Below are positions 1 through 8,675 of a stretch of 64,000 nucleotides of DNA, in pieces. A model generated the notes under the pieces. It worked only from the letters and a program-made list of their open reading frames with translations. It made no database searches and was not told the DNA's origin. Origin of the DNA: TMED109 sp002171375 (GTDB lineage Bacteria > Pseudomonadota > Alphaproteobacteria > TMED109); the NCBI GenBank assembly GCA_965657505.1, contig CBFHON010000002.1, positions 1 to 64,000 of the forward strand, written 5' to 3'. The translations under genes were made by a program, and so were the position numbers. The stretch's first letter is position 1. Each line of letters opens with the position of its first letter.

Positions 1-527
1 CTTATAACATATTTATAACCAGTATATATAGTTAAAATAGTTGTTATATATAAAAATATTGTACCAACTTGATATATCTTTGCAGAATATTCAATATTTA
101 AGGGCATTAAAGTTAGAATAAAAATAGCTATAAATTGAAACGCAGTTTTAATTTTTGATAAGAGTGTTACATTTAAAATTTCTGACTGATTATAAATTGC
201 TAACGCTTCCCTTAAACCTGATATAATAATTTCTCTAACTATAATAATTGCTACTATGATAAAATTTGCTCTTGTATCTGAAACAAAGGTTAATAAAACT
301 GTACAGGTAAATATTTTGTCAGCTATAGGATCTAAAGTTTTGCCTATTATACTTTCAGCATTTAGTTTTCTTGCTAAAAAACCATCGAAGTAATCACTAA
401 GTGAGGAATAAATAACTAATATTAATAAAAAATAATAATAATCAAAATAAAATAATATAAGCCATAAAGGACAGCAAGCTAGCCTACTAAAAGTAAGTAT
501 ATTTGGTATATTTTTCAAATTAAACAT
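1..527 (-). CDS. pgsA: CDP-diacylglycerol--glycerol-3-phosphate 3-phosphatidyltransferase, C-terminus beyond window
   Basis: This membrane enzyme makes phosphatidylglycerophosphate from CDP-diacylglycerol and glycerol-3-phosphate, the committed step to phosphatidylglycerol. The reading frame opens with MFNLKNIPN at 527 and runs off the left edge, so about 175 residues are visible of a usual 180-200. The CDP-alcohol phosphatidyltransferase signature DG-x2-AR-x8-G-x3-D-x3-D is complete (DGFLAR ... GKTLDPIAD). Several hydrophobic segments surround it. It lies 47 bases downstream of uvrC on the same strand, the common proteobacterial uvrC-pgsA order. The identification is secure from the motif; only the end is missing. 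Confidence 0.93.
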   Translation of the reverse strand, partial: MFNLKNIPNILTFSRLACCPLWLILFYFDYYYFLLILVIYSSLSDYFDGFLARKLNAESIIGKTLDPIADKIFTCTVLLTFVSDTRANFIIVAIIIVREIIISGLREALAIYNQSEILNVTLLSKIKTAFQFIAIFILTLMPLNIEYSAKIYQVGTIFLYITTILTIYTGYKYVI

Positions 528-574
528 AACTTATAACTTATAATTTCTTAGTTCTTATTACAAATATTTAACTA

Positions 575-2521
575 TTAATTATTTTTTTCGATATTAAAAA
601 AATTAAATATTTCATTTGATAAATTTGAATTAATACCTTTTGTAGAGCTAAGATCTTTAAGTGATGCTTCAGAAATATTTTTAACCGATCCAAATTGCAT
701 CATTAATGATTTTCTTTTTTTGGGTCCAATTCCTGGTATTTCGCTTAATATTGATTTCTTGATTTTTGATAAATATTTTTTTCTTTGAGATGTTATAGCA
801 AATCTATGTGCCTCATCTCTCAGCCTTTGAATGAAATATAACACAGGATTGTTTTTATCTAAGATTAGAGGGTTTAGCTGCTTACTATTTTGAATTAACT
901 CTGGAATATATTGTTTAATATCTGAAAAATGTATTTTTTCTCTGCCTGCATTTCTATCTTTACCTTTTGATACACCAATAACTATTACATCTCTAATTTC
1001 AAGACTATTTAGCACATTACAAGCTATATTAACTTGTCCTTTTCCTCCATCTATTATTATCAAATCAGGTGATATATGTTCTGAGTTATTAGTTAATTTT
1101 TTAAATCTTCTATAAAAAACTTCTTCTATCATTCCATAATCATCATTACTTTTAAATACTCTCAAATTATTTTTTAAATTAAATTTTCTATATTGATTTT
1201 TTTCAAATCCTAAATTTGATGATACAACCATTACTCCCATCATATTTGCACCATTAAAGTGTGAATTATCATATATTTCAATTCTATTTAGATTAGAGCT
1301 AATTTTTAACAAATTAGCTAAAGACTTTAGTAAATTAGAATGTGAGTTAAATTCTGATATTTTTTTTGCTAACGCGCGCTTAGCATTATCTATTCCCATT
1401 TTTATTGCTTTTTTATTTTCTCCTTTAAGAGGGCATAAAATTTTTGTTTTAATTTTATGCTCTAGGTAGAAAGCTTTTTCAATAATTTTATTATTATTAG
1501 GTAAATGACTAACTAAAATTAAAGGCGGGGGAAGTTGATTTATATAAAACTGAGGTATGAAACTATTTAATATCGAATTGAGTTCAGTATCTTCTATAAA
1601 TTTAATAAAATGCGTTCTATTACCAAAGTTTTTTCCAGCCCTAAAGAAAGAGACTTGAATTGCAAAATAAATATTACTTTTATTAATAAAGTCTTTATTA
1701 ACGTTATTATTATCTACAGATGTAATCGTAAAAATGTCAGCATCTTTAATATTTCTTAAGTCTGCTCCTTCTGCTTTTTGAATAAAATTTAATGCTCTTA
1801 TTCTATCTCTTAAGATTGCTGCTTCTTCATAGTGAAAATTTTTAGATGCCAATTCCATTTCTTTTTCTAATTTTGGTTGTAAATTATTATTTTTTCCTAA
1901 TAGAAACAGTTTTGCATCTTTCACTATTTTTGAATAATTATTTTCATTAATTAATTTTGCACAAGGCCCGGAACATCTTTTTATTTGATACTGCATACAA
2001 GGCCTTTTTCTGTTTTTAATTTCAAAATCACTACAGGTTCTCAGAGGAAAAGCTCTTTGCATAGCGTTTAGTGTTTTATGAACTGCATCTACTGATGCGA
2101 AAGGACCAAAGTAATCACCTTTTTTATCTAATTTCTTTCCTCTAGCTTTAATAATTTGTTGCCAATTATGGTCTTGTCTTAATAAAATATAAGGATATGA
2201 TTTATCATCACGAAGTAAAATATTATACTTTGGTTTATGTTTTTTAATCATATTTGCTTCTAAAATTAGTGCAGATGCTTCATGGTCAGTGATTGTATAA
2301 TCTATAGAATCTATATGAGATACCATTCTTTGTATTCTAACTGACATGTTAGATGCTTTAGTATAGGAACTAAGTCTTTTAGAGAGGTTTTTTGCTTTAC
2401 CTATATATAATATATTTTTATTTTTATCATACATAAAGTACACACCTGGAGAATTACTTACTTTAGGTAAATAATTTCTCACTAATTCTGATCCTGCTTT
2501 AAAGCTAGAAGCTGATATCAT
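575..2521 (-). CDS. uvrC: UvrABC system protein C (excinuclease subunit)
   Basis: UvrC makes both incisions around a DNA lesion during nucleotide excision repair, recruited by UvrB. The 648-residue protein shows the N-terminal GIY-YIG nuclease (PGVYFMY ... ILYIGKAKNL, about residues 24-50). Four cysteines follow in the spacing of the UvrC iron-sulfur site (C ... RPC ... RCSGPC). The UVR motif that contacts UvrB comes next (FHYEEAAILRDRI), then the RNase H-like nuclease half (IIDGGKGQ) and the C-terminal helix-hairpin-helix (EIPGIGPKKRKSL). Length is normal. uvrB lies on the same strand about 1.6 kb upstream, with folB and an SDR gene between them. A further upstream ATG is not needed because the GIY-YIG domain fits this start. 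Confidence 0.97.
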   Translation of the reverse strand: MISASSFKAGSELVRNYLPKVSNSPGVYFMYDKNKNILYIGKAKNLSKRLSSYTKASNMSVRIQRMVSHIDSIDYTITDHEASALILEANMIKKHKPKYNILLRDDKSYPYILLRQDHNWQQIIKARGKKLDKKGDYFGPFASVDAVHKTLNAMQRAFPLRTCSDFEIKNRKRPCMQYQIKRCSGPCAKLINENNYSKIVKDAKLFLLGKNNNLQPKLEKEMELASKNFHYEEAAILRDRIRALNFIQKAEGADLRNIKDADIFTITSVDNNNVNKDFINKSNIYFAIQVSFFRAGKNFGNRTHFIKFIEDTELNSILNSFIPQFYINQLPPPLILVSHLPNNNKIIEKAFYLEHKIKTKILCPLKGENKKAIKMGIDNAKRALAKKISEFNSHSNLLKSLANLLKISSNLNRIEIYDNSHFNGANMMGVMVVSSNLGFEKNQYRKFNLKNNLRVFKSNDDYGMIEEVFYRRFKKLTNNSEHISPDLIIIDGGKGQVNIACNVLNSLEIRDVIVIGVSKGKDRNAGREKIHFSDIKQYIPELIQNSKQLNPLILDKNNPVLYFIQRLRDEAHRFAITSQRKKYLSKIKKSILSEIPGIGPKKRKSLMMQFGSVKNISEASLKDLSSTKGINSNLSNEIFNFFNIEKNN

Positions 2522-2659
2522 AATTGATCCTTAGTTTTAAAAATAAATAATATATAAATAAATTTTTATATTAAAATAATTTAATTTATATATTGACTAT
2601 TTTTATAATTAAATACTATTAGAATTTTATAAAAACACTGGAAATCTGCCATAAAAAAA

Positions 2660-2694
2660 GTATCCACCGAATCTGTGGATAAGTAGGTGGATAT
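2660..2694. promoter_or_regulatory. DnaA-box-like cluster inside a dyad (candidate replication or control element)
   Basis: The 397-base stretch 2522-2918 between uvrC and folB has no convincing gene and is extremely AT-rich. Its one ordered element is here. A perfect DnaA box (TTATCCACA on the minus strand, 2674-2682) lies between two imperfect copies, GTATCCACC (2660-2668, plus strand) and ATATCCACC (2686-2694, minus strand). The outer copies also form a perfect 8-base inverted repeat, TATCCACC ... GGTGGATA. AT-rich DNA on both sides could unwind. No replication gene is adjacent and all flanking genes run the same way, so an origin role is only a possibility. A control site for uvrC is an alternative. 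Confidence 0.4.
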
Positions 2695-2918
2695 CATAAG
2701 TATTTATATTAAAAATTACTAGAAATAAAGGCAGTTTATATAAGTTGCTTATTTTTTAATCAGACACTTTAAATTGGCAGAAAACTGGGGTTTTTTATTA
2801 CAGTTTTGTTAAAAAATAAATAGTAATTCATAACTTTTGAAAAATTTTACCTAATAAAATATTATTTGTTGAAAAAAAACTTAAAAATCAATTATTTATA
2901 GTAAAAATATATAAATAA

Positions 2919-3275
2919 TTATTTCTTTAATAGAACTTCTACACCTACTTCTGTTTTACCAGAAATTATATCAGGTTTTTTTAATGAAACGCGGACTGAT
3001 ATGGCAGTATCTAATTTAAGACACTCTTGAGCTATATCTTCTGCAACTGTTTCAGCAAGAAATTTATGATTTTTTTTTGAAATTTTATTTATAATTATAA
3101 TAATTTCTTCATAAGAAAGTACATTTTTAATTTTATCATGATGTATATTTATATTTACCTCTAACGTAACATCTATAATAACTCTTTGTGCATTTATCTG
3201 TTCTTTAGGATATACTCCTAGTCTCATCAATGTTTCAAAATTATTTACTTTAACCCATCTTTGCATTTCACTCAT
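2919..3275 (-). CDS. folB: Dihydroneopterin aldolase
   Basis: FolB cleaves 7,8-dihydroneopterin to 6-hydroxymethyl-dihydropterin and glycolaldehyde in folate synthesis. The 118-residue product has the family length and fold pattern. It shows LMRLGVYPKEQ near residues 16-26 (family pattern GxxxxE), a central conserved tyrosine-glutamate pair (SYEEI), and FLAETVAEDIA around residues 72-82. It lies 6 bases downstream of the pteridine-reductase-type SDR on the same strand, so the two are very probably cotranscribed and act on related pterins. Some proteins of this family also have epimerase activity toward dihydromonapterin, which cannot be judged here. Confidence 0.88.
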   Translation of the reverse strand: MSEMQRWVKVNNFETLMRLGVYPKEQINAQRVIIDVTLEVNINIHHDKIKNVLSYEEIIIIINKISKKNHKFLAETVAEDIAQECLKLDTAISVRVSLKKPDIISGKTEVGVEVLLKK

Positions 3276-3281
3276 TTAAAA

Positions 3282-4052
3282 TTAATCTTCCTTATAATTA
3301 TTATTATTAGATTGTGCCCATCCTAAATGTTGACCACTATCTAAGGCTATCATTTGACCTGTCATAGATGGGCTATGGATTATGAGTTCTATAAAGGAAG
3401 ATATTTCTTCTAAACTAGTTGGTACTTGCAAAGGCATTCTTGTATATTGATCTTTGAATTGTTTATCAGATTGCATCGTACTTTTTAGTGTTGGGCCTGG
3501 TCCTATAGCATTTACTCTAATATTAGGACTGAGTGATAAAGCTAGAGTTTGTGTTAAAGTCCATAATGCAGATTTTGATAGTGTGTAGGATATAAAATGA
3601 GGAGTTAAGTTCCATACTCTTTGATCAATTATATTAATTATATTTCCTTTAGACTGTTTTTGTAAACTTTTTGCAAAGCTCTGACATAAAAATAGAGGTG
3701 CCCGTATATTAGTATTAATATGAAGATCCCAGCTTTTAGGTGACAGAGTGTCTATAGAGTCATATTTAAAACTAGCTGCATTATTAATTAAACAAGTAAT
3801 TGGGCCAATATTTTTATTAGCTAGTGGAACTATATTTTTTACTTGTTTTAAATTTGTTAAATCTGCTTTTAAACAAATTATTTTTACGTTATATTTTTTT
3901 TTTAGTTTTTCCGATAATAATTCTGTCTCTTTTTTAGATTTATTATAGTGAAGAGCTAAATTCCAATTTTTAGCTGCAAATGAATTTGCTATTGATGCTC
4001 CTATTCTTTTTGCTGCACCAGTTATAAGGACATTTTTTATTTTATTATTCAA
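3282..4052 (-). CDS. SDR-family pteridine reductase (FolM/PTR1 type)
   Basis: This is a 256-residue short-chain dehydrogenase with pteridine-reductase hallmarks rather than FabG ones. The cofactor loop reads TGAAKRIG (residues 11-18), matching TGxxxRxG, where ordinary SDRs have TGxxxGxG. The catalytic serine is replaced by Asp143, followed 13 residues later by Tyr156 and then Lys160; the Leishmania PTR1 set Asp181/Tyr194/Lys198 has the same spacing. The C-terminus (MTGQMIALDSGQHLGWA) is also FolM-like. Sitting 6 bases upstream of folB, it probably reduces dihydromonapterin or dihydrofolate with NADPH. Whether it replaces a missing folA depends on the rest of the genome. It is 27 bases downstream of uvrB. 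Confidence 0.85.
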   Translation of the reverse strand: MNNKIKNVLITGAAKRIGASIANSFAAKNWNLALHYNKSKKETELLSEKLKKKYNVKIICLKADLTNLKQVKNIVPLANKNIGPITCLINNAASFKYDSIDTLSPKSWDLHINTNIRAPLFLCQSFAKSLQKQSKGNIINIIDQRVWNLTPHFISYTLSKSALWTLTQTLALSLSPNIRVNAIGPGPTLKSTMQSDKQFKDQYTRMPLQVPTSLEEISSFIELIIHSPSMTGQMIALDSGQHLGWAQSNNNNYKED

Positions 4053-4079
4053 TTTTTTATCACCTTTAATAATACTGAT

Positions 4080-6068
4080 TTAATTAATTCCTAATTCTTT
4101 ATTCTCTAATTTTTTGATTTCATCTCTTATTTCAGCTGCTTTTTCAAATTTTAGTTCTGAAGCAGAATTTAACATTTCTTTTTTAAGTTCTTTAATATAT
4201 TTATTTATATTATGTTTATGATCTATTATTTCATTTTTATTAATAGTTGTTTTTTCTTTTATATCACTATCAATAATATTACTAATATTTTTGATAATTG
4301 ATTTTGGTTCAATATTATTATTTTTATTCCATTTTATTTGCTTTTTTCTTCTTCTTTCAGTTTCTTTTAAAGCTGTATCAATAGATTTCGTAATATTATC
4401 TGCATACAATATAACTCTGCCATTAACATTTCTTGCAGCCCTACCTATAGTTTGTATCAATGACCTATGTGATCTTAAGAACCCTTCCTTATCTGCATCA
4501 CAAATTGCCACTAGTGCACATTCTGGAATATCTAGACCTTCTCTGAGTAAATTTATTCCTATTAAAATATCATAATTACCTTTTCTTAAATTTTGAATGA
4601 TTTCTATTCTTTCTAATGTATCAATATCAGAATGCATATACTGCACTTTAAGACCAAGGTCATTCATATATTCTGTTAAATTTTCCGCCATTTTTTTTGT
4701 TAAAACAGTAATCAAGCACCTAAATCCAGACTTAATTGTCTCTTTGCATTGATGAATAACATCATCTATTTGGCTGTTAGCTGGACTTACTTTACAAATT
4801 GGGTCTGTAAGTCCAGTAGGCCTAATAACTTGCTCTATAAATTGGCCATGTGTTTGCTCTAGTTCCCAATTGCTTGGTGTAGCTGATACAAATATTGTTT
4901 CAGGTCTCATTTTATCCCATTCTTCAAATTTTAATGGTCTATTATCTACACAACTAGGTAATCTAAATCCAAATTCAGATAAATTAGATTTACGACTGAA
5001 GTCTCCTTTATACATTCCATTTATTTGAGGAATAGTTACGTGACTTTCATCAACAAACAGTATTGTATTATTTGGAAGATATTCAAATAGGGTTGGCGGA
5101 GCCTTACCTGGAAGTCTTCCAGTTAAGTACCTTGAATAGTTTTCAATTCCAGAGCAAGTTCCTGATATCTCCATCATTTCTAGGTCAAAATTAGTTCTTT
5201 CTTCAATTCTTTGGGCTTCAATAAGCTTTTTTTCATTCTTTAATTCTTTAATTCTGAATTTTAGGTCCTTTTTAATATTTATCATTGCTTGTTCTAAAGT
5301 AGGTCTATTAGTAATATAATGACTATTAGAATATATTTTTACTTGTTGATGTTCAGTTAATTTGTTTCCTGTTAATGGATCAAATTCTGTTATTGAATCT
5401 ATTTCTTCACCAAATAAATCTATTCTCCATGCTTTATCTTCTAGATGAGATGGAAATACCTCAATTATATCTCCTATTACTCTAAAATTACCTCTATTAA
5501 AATTATGGTCATTTCTCTTATACTGAAGAGAAACTAACGTTTTGATTAATTTAGTTCTATCACATACTTCATTTTTACTTATATCAATTATCATTTTAGA
5601 ATAATTTTCTACTGGCCCTATACCATATATGCAAGATACACTTGCTACGATAATAACATCTTTTCTCTCAAATAATGATCTTGTTGTAGAGTGTCTCATT
5701 CTATCTATTTGCTCATTTATTGATGCATCTTTTTCTATATAAGTATTCGTTCTTGCTACATATGCTTCTGGTTGATAATAGTCATAATAGGAAACGAAGT
5801 ATTCTACTGCGTTATCTGGAAATAATGTTTTCATTTCTCCATAGAGTTGCGCAGCTAAGGTTTTATTAGGAGCTAAAATAAGAGCAGGTCTTTGTAATTC
5901 TTCTATTGTTTTTGCCATTGTAAAGGTTTTTCCTGAACCTGTTACTCCAAGCAAAACTTGATTAAAATCATTATTGTTTAAACCTTCACTTAATTTTTTT
6001 ATAGCTTCAGGTTGATCGCCTGAAGGCATAAAATCAGATATAATTTTGAATTTTTTTGAAATATCCAT
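4080..6068 (-). CDS. uvrB: UvrABC system protein B (excinuclease helicase subunit)
   Basis: UvrB is the damage-verifying helicase-like subunit of nucleotide excision repair, loaded by UvrA and then binding UvrC. The 662-residue protein has Walker A GVTGSGKT at residues 41-48 and the tyrosine-rich beta-hairpin that inserts into DNA (YYDYYQPEAYV). It also has the DESH box and the C-terminal helicase motif TIGRAARN. A final UVR motif (ELKFEKAAEIRDEI) pairs with the matching one in UvrC. Length is normal. It begins a same-strand run that continues through the SDR gene and folB. Confidence 0.97.
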   Translation of the reverse strand: MDISKKFKIISDFMPSGDQPEAIKKLSEGLNNNDFNQVLLGVTGSGKTFTMAKTIEELQRPALILAPNKTLAAQLYGEMKTLFPDNAVEYFVSYYDYYQPEAYVARTNTYIEKDASINEQIDRMRHSTTRSLFERKDVIIVASVSCIYGIGPVENYSKMIIDISKNEVCDRTKLIKTLVSLQYKRNDHNFNRGNFRVIGDIIEVFPSHLEDKAWRIDLFGEEIDSITEFDPLTGNKLTEHQQVKIYSNSHYITNRPTLEQAMINIKKDLKFRIKELKNEKKLIEAQRIEERTNFDLEMMEISGTCSGIENYSRYLTGRLPGKAPPTLFEYLPNNTILFVDESHVTIPQINGMYKGDFSRKSNLSEFGFRLPSCVDNRPLKFEEWDKMRPETIFVSATPSNWELEQTHGQFIEQVIRPTGLTDPICKVSPANSQIDDVIHQCKETIKSGFRCLITVLTKKMAENLTEYMNDLGLKVQYMHSDIDTLERIEIIQNLRKGNYDILIGINLLREGLDIPECALVAICDADKEGFLRSHRSLIQTIGRAARNVNGRVILYADNITKSIDTALKETERRRKKQIKWNKNNNIEPKSIIKNISNIIDSDIKEKTTINKNEIIDHKHNINKYIKELKKEMLNSASELKFEKAAEIRDEIKKLENKELGIN

Positions 6069-6086
6069 TTTATATATTTATATAAG

Positions 6087-7271
6087 TTATCCCCATTTAT
6101 TTTCTATAGCATATTCATGAATTCTATCTAACGCCTCTATAATATTTTCTTGGGAATTTGCGTATGAAAACCTTATATAGCCCTCTCCGTATTTTCCAAA
6201 GCTAGTCCCTGCAACAGTTGCAACTTTTAATTCTTCTAATAGGAGAGTTTCCATTTCTTTAGAAGACAATTTGGTCCCAGTAATATTAGGCATGGTATAA
6301 AAGGCACCTTCAGGCATTTGCGACTGCATACCAGGAATTTGATTAGTTTTTTTAACGATCAAATCTTTTCTTTTACTAAACTCTTTTATCATATTTTCTA
6401 CTTGGTTTTGTGGCCCATTTAAAGCCTCAATAGCCGCATACTGAGTAGCAGCATTAGTGCATGATACAGAATTAATATTTAACCTGGTTGCTTTATCAGC
6501 TAATTTGAGAGGCCATATTCCATAACCTATTCTCCATCCTGTCATAGCATATGTTTTAGACCAACCATCTAAGATAATTAATCTATCTAAAATAGATTTA
6601 TAATTTAACATTGAGTGAAAATCACTATCATATAGAATATGTGAATATATTTCATCTGATAGAATACTTACATTAGGAAAATCTTCTAGTTTTTTTACAA
6701 GTATATCTAATAATTCTTTTTTAATCATTCCTCCGGTTGGATTTGCTGGAGAATTTATAATTACTAAACTTGTTTTTTCATTTATTAATGAAATAGTTTC
6801 CTCGGGATCAAAAGAAAAGTTAGTCTTCTCAAGTAGTGGAATTGGAACTGCTTTAGCGCCAGAAAATTTTATTGCACTCTCATAAATAGGAAACCCAGGA
6901 TTAGGATACAGTATTTCTTTTCCATTTCCTCCAAACATTAATATGCAATGCCACATTGTTACTTTACCGCCGGGCACAACTACAACTTGATCGGGATTTA
7001 TATTAACCTTATGTCTTTTAAAAATATCTAATGCAACAGCTTCTCTAAGTTCTAATATTCCATTGCCAGGTGTATACCCATGGTGACCATCTTTAAGAGC
7101 TTTAACCGCTGCTTCAACAATATGGTCAGCAGTTTTAAAATCAGGTTGTCCTATTCCTAAATTTATAACTTTATGACCTTGTCTCTCAAGTTCTGCAGCT
7201 CTAGCAAGCACAACAAATGCATTCTCTGTACCTAAATTATTCATATTTTCGGAAATTTGATAACTCGACAA
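6087..7271 (-). CDS. Class I/II PLP-dependent aminotransferase
   Basis: This is a 394-residue fold-type I aminotransferase of the aspartate/aromatic/alanine group. It shows GIGQPDF near the N-terminus (substrate-binding loop), NSPANPTGG around residues 173-181, the Asp-Glu-Ile-Tyr stretch that contacts PLP, and the Schiff-base lysine in DGWSKTYAMTGWRIGYG. The C-terminal arginine that binds the substrate carboxylate is in YIRFSYA. The exact amino donor cannot be read from sequence. It is divergent from a second aminotransferase (126-base gap), with which it shares the general fold but not close identity, and it lies 18 bases upstream of uvrB. Confidence 0.85.
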   Translation of the reverse strand: MSSYQISENMNNLGTENAFVVLARAAELERQGHKVINLGIGQPDFKTADHIVEAAVKALKDGHHGYTPGNGILELREAVALDIFKRHKVNINPDQVVVVPGGKVTMWHCILMFGGNGKEILYPNPGFPIYESAIKFSGAKAVPIPLLEKTNFSFDPEETISLINEKTSLVIINSPANPTGGMIKKELLDILVKKLEDFPNVSILSDEIYSHILYDSDFHSMLNYKSILDRLIILDGWSKTYAMTGWRIGYGIWPLKLADKATRLNINSVSCTNAATQYAAIEALNGPQNQVENMIKEFSKRKDLIVKKTNQIPGMQSQMPEGAFYTMPNITGTKLSSKEMETLLLEELKVATVAGTSFGKYGEGYIRFSYANSQENIIEALDRIHEYAIENKWG

Positions 7272-7397
7272 AATTAATCTCTTTCATAAATTTTTATTAT
7301 ATTATATTTACATTTTAAATGAATTTAGACATATAAATATATTTATAACTTAAAATAAATTTTTATTAAACATCAATTTGCTTGAGAGAAAAATATA

Positions 7398-8612
7398 ATG
7401 AGTAAAATAAATAGTTTAATTGCTGAAAGGATGTCACTTATTAAACCATCGCCTACTATGGCTGTTACTAAGCTGGCAGCTGAAATGAAGGCTGCAGGAA
7501 AAGACGTAATAGGTTTAGGAGCAGGTGAGCCTGATTTTGATACTCCTGATCATATTAAAAATGCAGCTATTACGGCCATTAAAAATGGAGAAACTAAATA
7601 TACGGCTGTCGATGGAACACCTGCTTTAAAAAAAGCAATAGTAAATAAATTTTCTAAAGATAATAATATTGAATATAATATGGATGAAATTATTGTCTCA
7701 GTTGGAGGAAAACAGGTGTTATATAATGCACTTATGTCATCAATAAACCCAGGAGATGAAGTAATTATTCCATCTCCTTATTGGGTTTCTTATCCTGATA
7801 TGGTGGCTTTAGCTGGGGGTATACCCATCATAGTAGAAGGTAAAGAAAGTAATAATTTTAAAGTAATACCTGATGATATTAAAAATAAAATTTCTGATAA
7901 AACTAAATGGATTATAATTAATTCGCCTTCTAACCCTACTGGTTCTTCGTATACTAAGAGCGAGCTAGAAGATTTAGGAAATTTATTATTAAATCATGAA
8001 AACATATTTATTATGTCAGATGATATATATGAAAAAATTATTTATGATGATTTTAAATTTTATTCACTTGCAGAGGTTGTTCCAGCTCTTAAAGATAGAA
8101 TTTTAACTGTAAACGGAGTTTCAAAGGCTTATGCTATGACAGGTTGGAGAATTGGGTATGCTGGCGGACCTAAAGAGTTAATTTCGTCAATGGCAAAATT
8201 ACAGTCACAGTCCACATCCAATCCTTCTTCTATAAGTCAAGCTGCTGCTTTAGCAGCTCTTGAGGGGCCTGAAGAATTTTTATCAGAAAGAAATGATAAA
8301 TTCAGAATTAGAAGAGATATGGTTGTTGATATGTTAAATAATTGTAATGGGTTGTCGTGTCTTAAACCTTCAGGGGCATTTTATGTTTATCCTTCTTGTT
8401 CTGGAGTCATAGGAAAAGCATTAACTAGCGGAAAAGTAATTGAAAATTCTATAGATTTTTCCTCATATTTGCTTGAATCTGAAGGCGTTGCCGTAGTTCC
8501 AGGTAGTGCTTTTGGTGCTGATCCATTTTTTAGAATTTCTTATGCTACTTCTGATTCTATCTTAGAAGAAGCATGTAAAAGAATTAAAAAAGCATGTGAA
8601 CAATTAAGTTAA
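7398..8612 (+). CDS. Aspartate aminotransferase (class I, Ib-like)
   Basis: This 404-residue PLP enzyme probably interconverts aspartate and 2-oxoglutarate with oxaloacetate and glutamate. It carries GLGAGEPDFDTPDHI at residues 41-55, NSPSNPTG around residue 177, the PLP lysine in NGVSKAYAMTGWRIGYAGGP, and the C-terminal substrate arginine in FFRISYA. The pattern fits the alphaproteobacterial AatA/AspC type Ib enzymes, many of which also accept prephenate, so arogenate formation is possible. It is transcribed divergently from the other aminotransferase and ends 63 bases before the molybdopterin enzyme. Confidence 0.85.
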   Translation: MSKINSLIAERMSLIKPSPTMAVTKLAAEMKAAGKDVIGLGAGEPDFDTPDHIKNAAITAIKNGETKYTAVDGTPALKKAIVNKFSKDNNIEYNMDEIIVSVGGKQVLYNALMSSINPGDEVIIPSPYWVSYPDMVALAGGIPIIVEGKESNNFKVIPDDIKNKISDKTKWIIINSPSNPTGSSYTKSELEDLGNLLLNHENIFIMSDDIYEKIIYDDFKFYSLAEVVPALKDRILTVNGVSKAYAMTGWRIGYAGGPKELISSMAKLQSQSTSNPSSISQAAALAALEGPEEFLSERNDKFRIRRDMVVDMLNNCNGLSCLKPSGAFYVYPSCSGVIGKALTSGKVIENSIDFSSYLLESEGVAVVPGSAFGADPFFRISYATSDSILEEACKRIKKACEQLS

Positions 8613-8675
8613 TATTTAGTTTTTTTTATAATCGTTATTGTGCATAATAATATTTAAATATTATTTACTTAATTA

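Noticed and set aside
2521..2550. A TGATCC sequence just right of the uvrC start, resembling the sigma-E -35 box.
   Set aside because: It points away from uvrC, and the sequence 18 bases on (AATAT) is a poor -10; no gene follows on that strand.
2756..2776. TTAA...TTAA spacing upstream of folB resembling a CtrA site.
   Set aside because: The spacer is 9 bases and not the 7 required by the CtrA consensus.
8646..8665. A perfect 20-base palindrome AATAATATTT/AAATATTATT before the molybdopterin oxidoreductase gene.
   Set aside because: It is made only of A and T in a region almost free of G and C, where a palindrome of this length is expected about once by chance in a window of this size.
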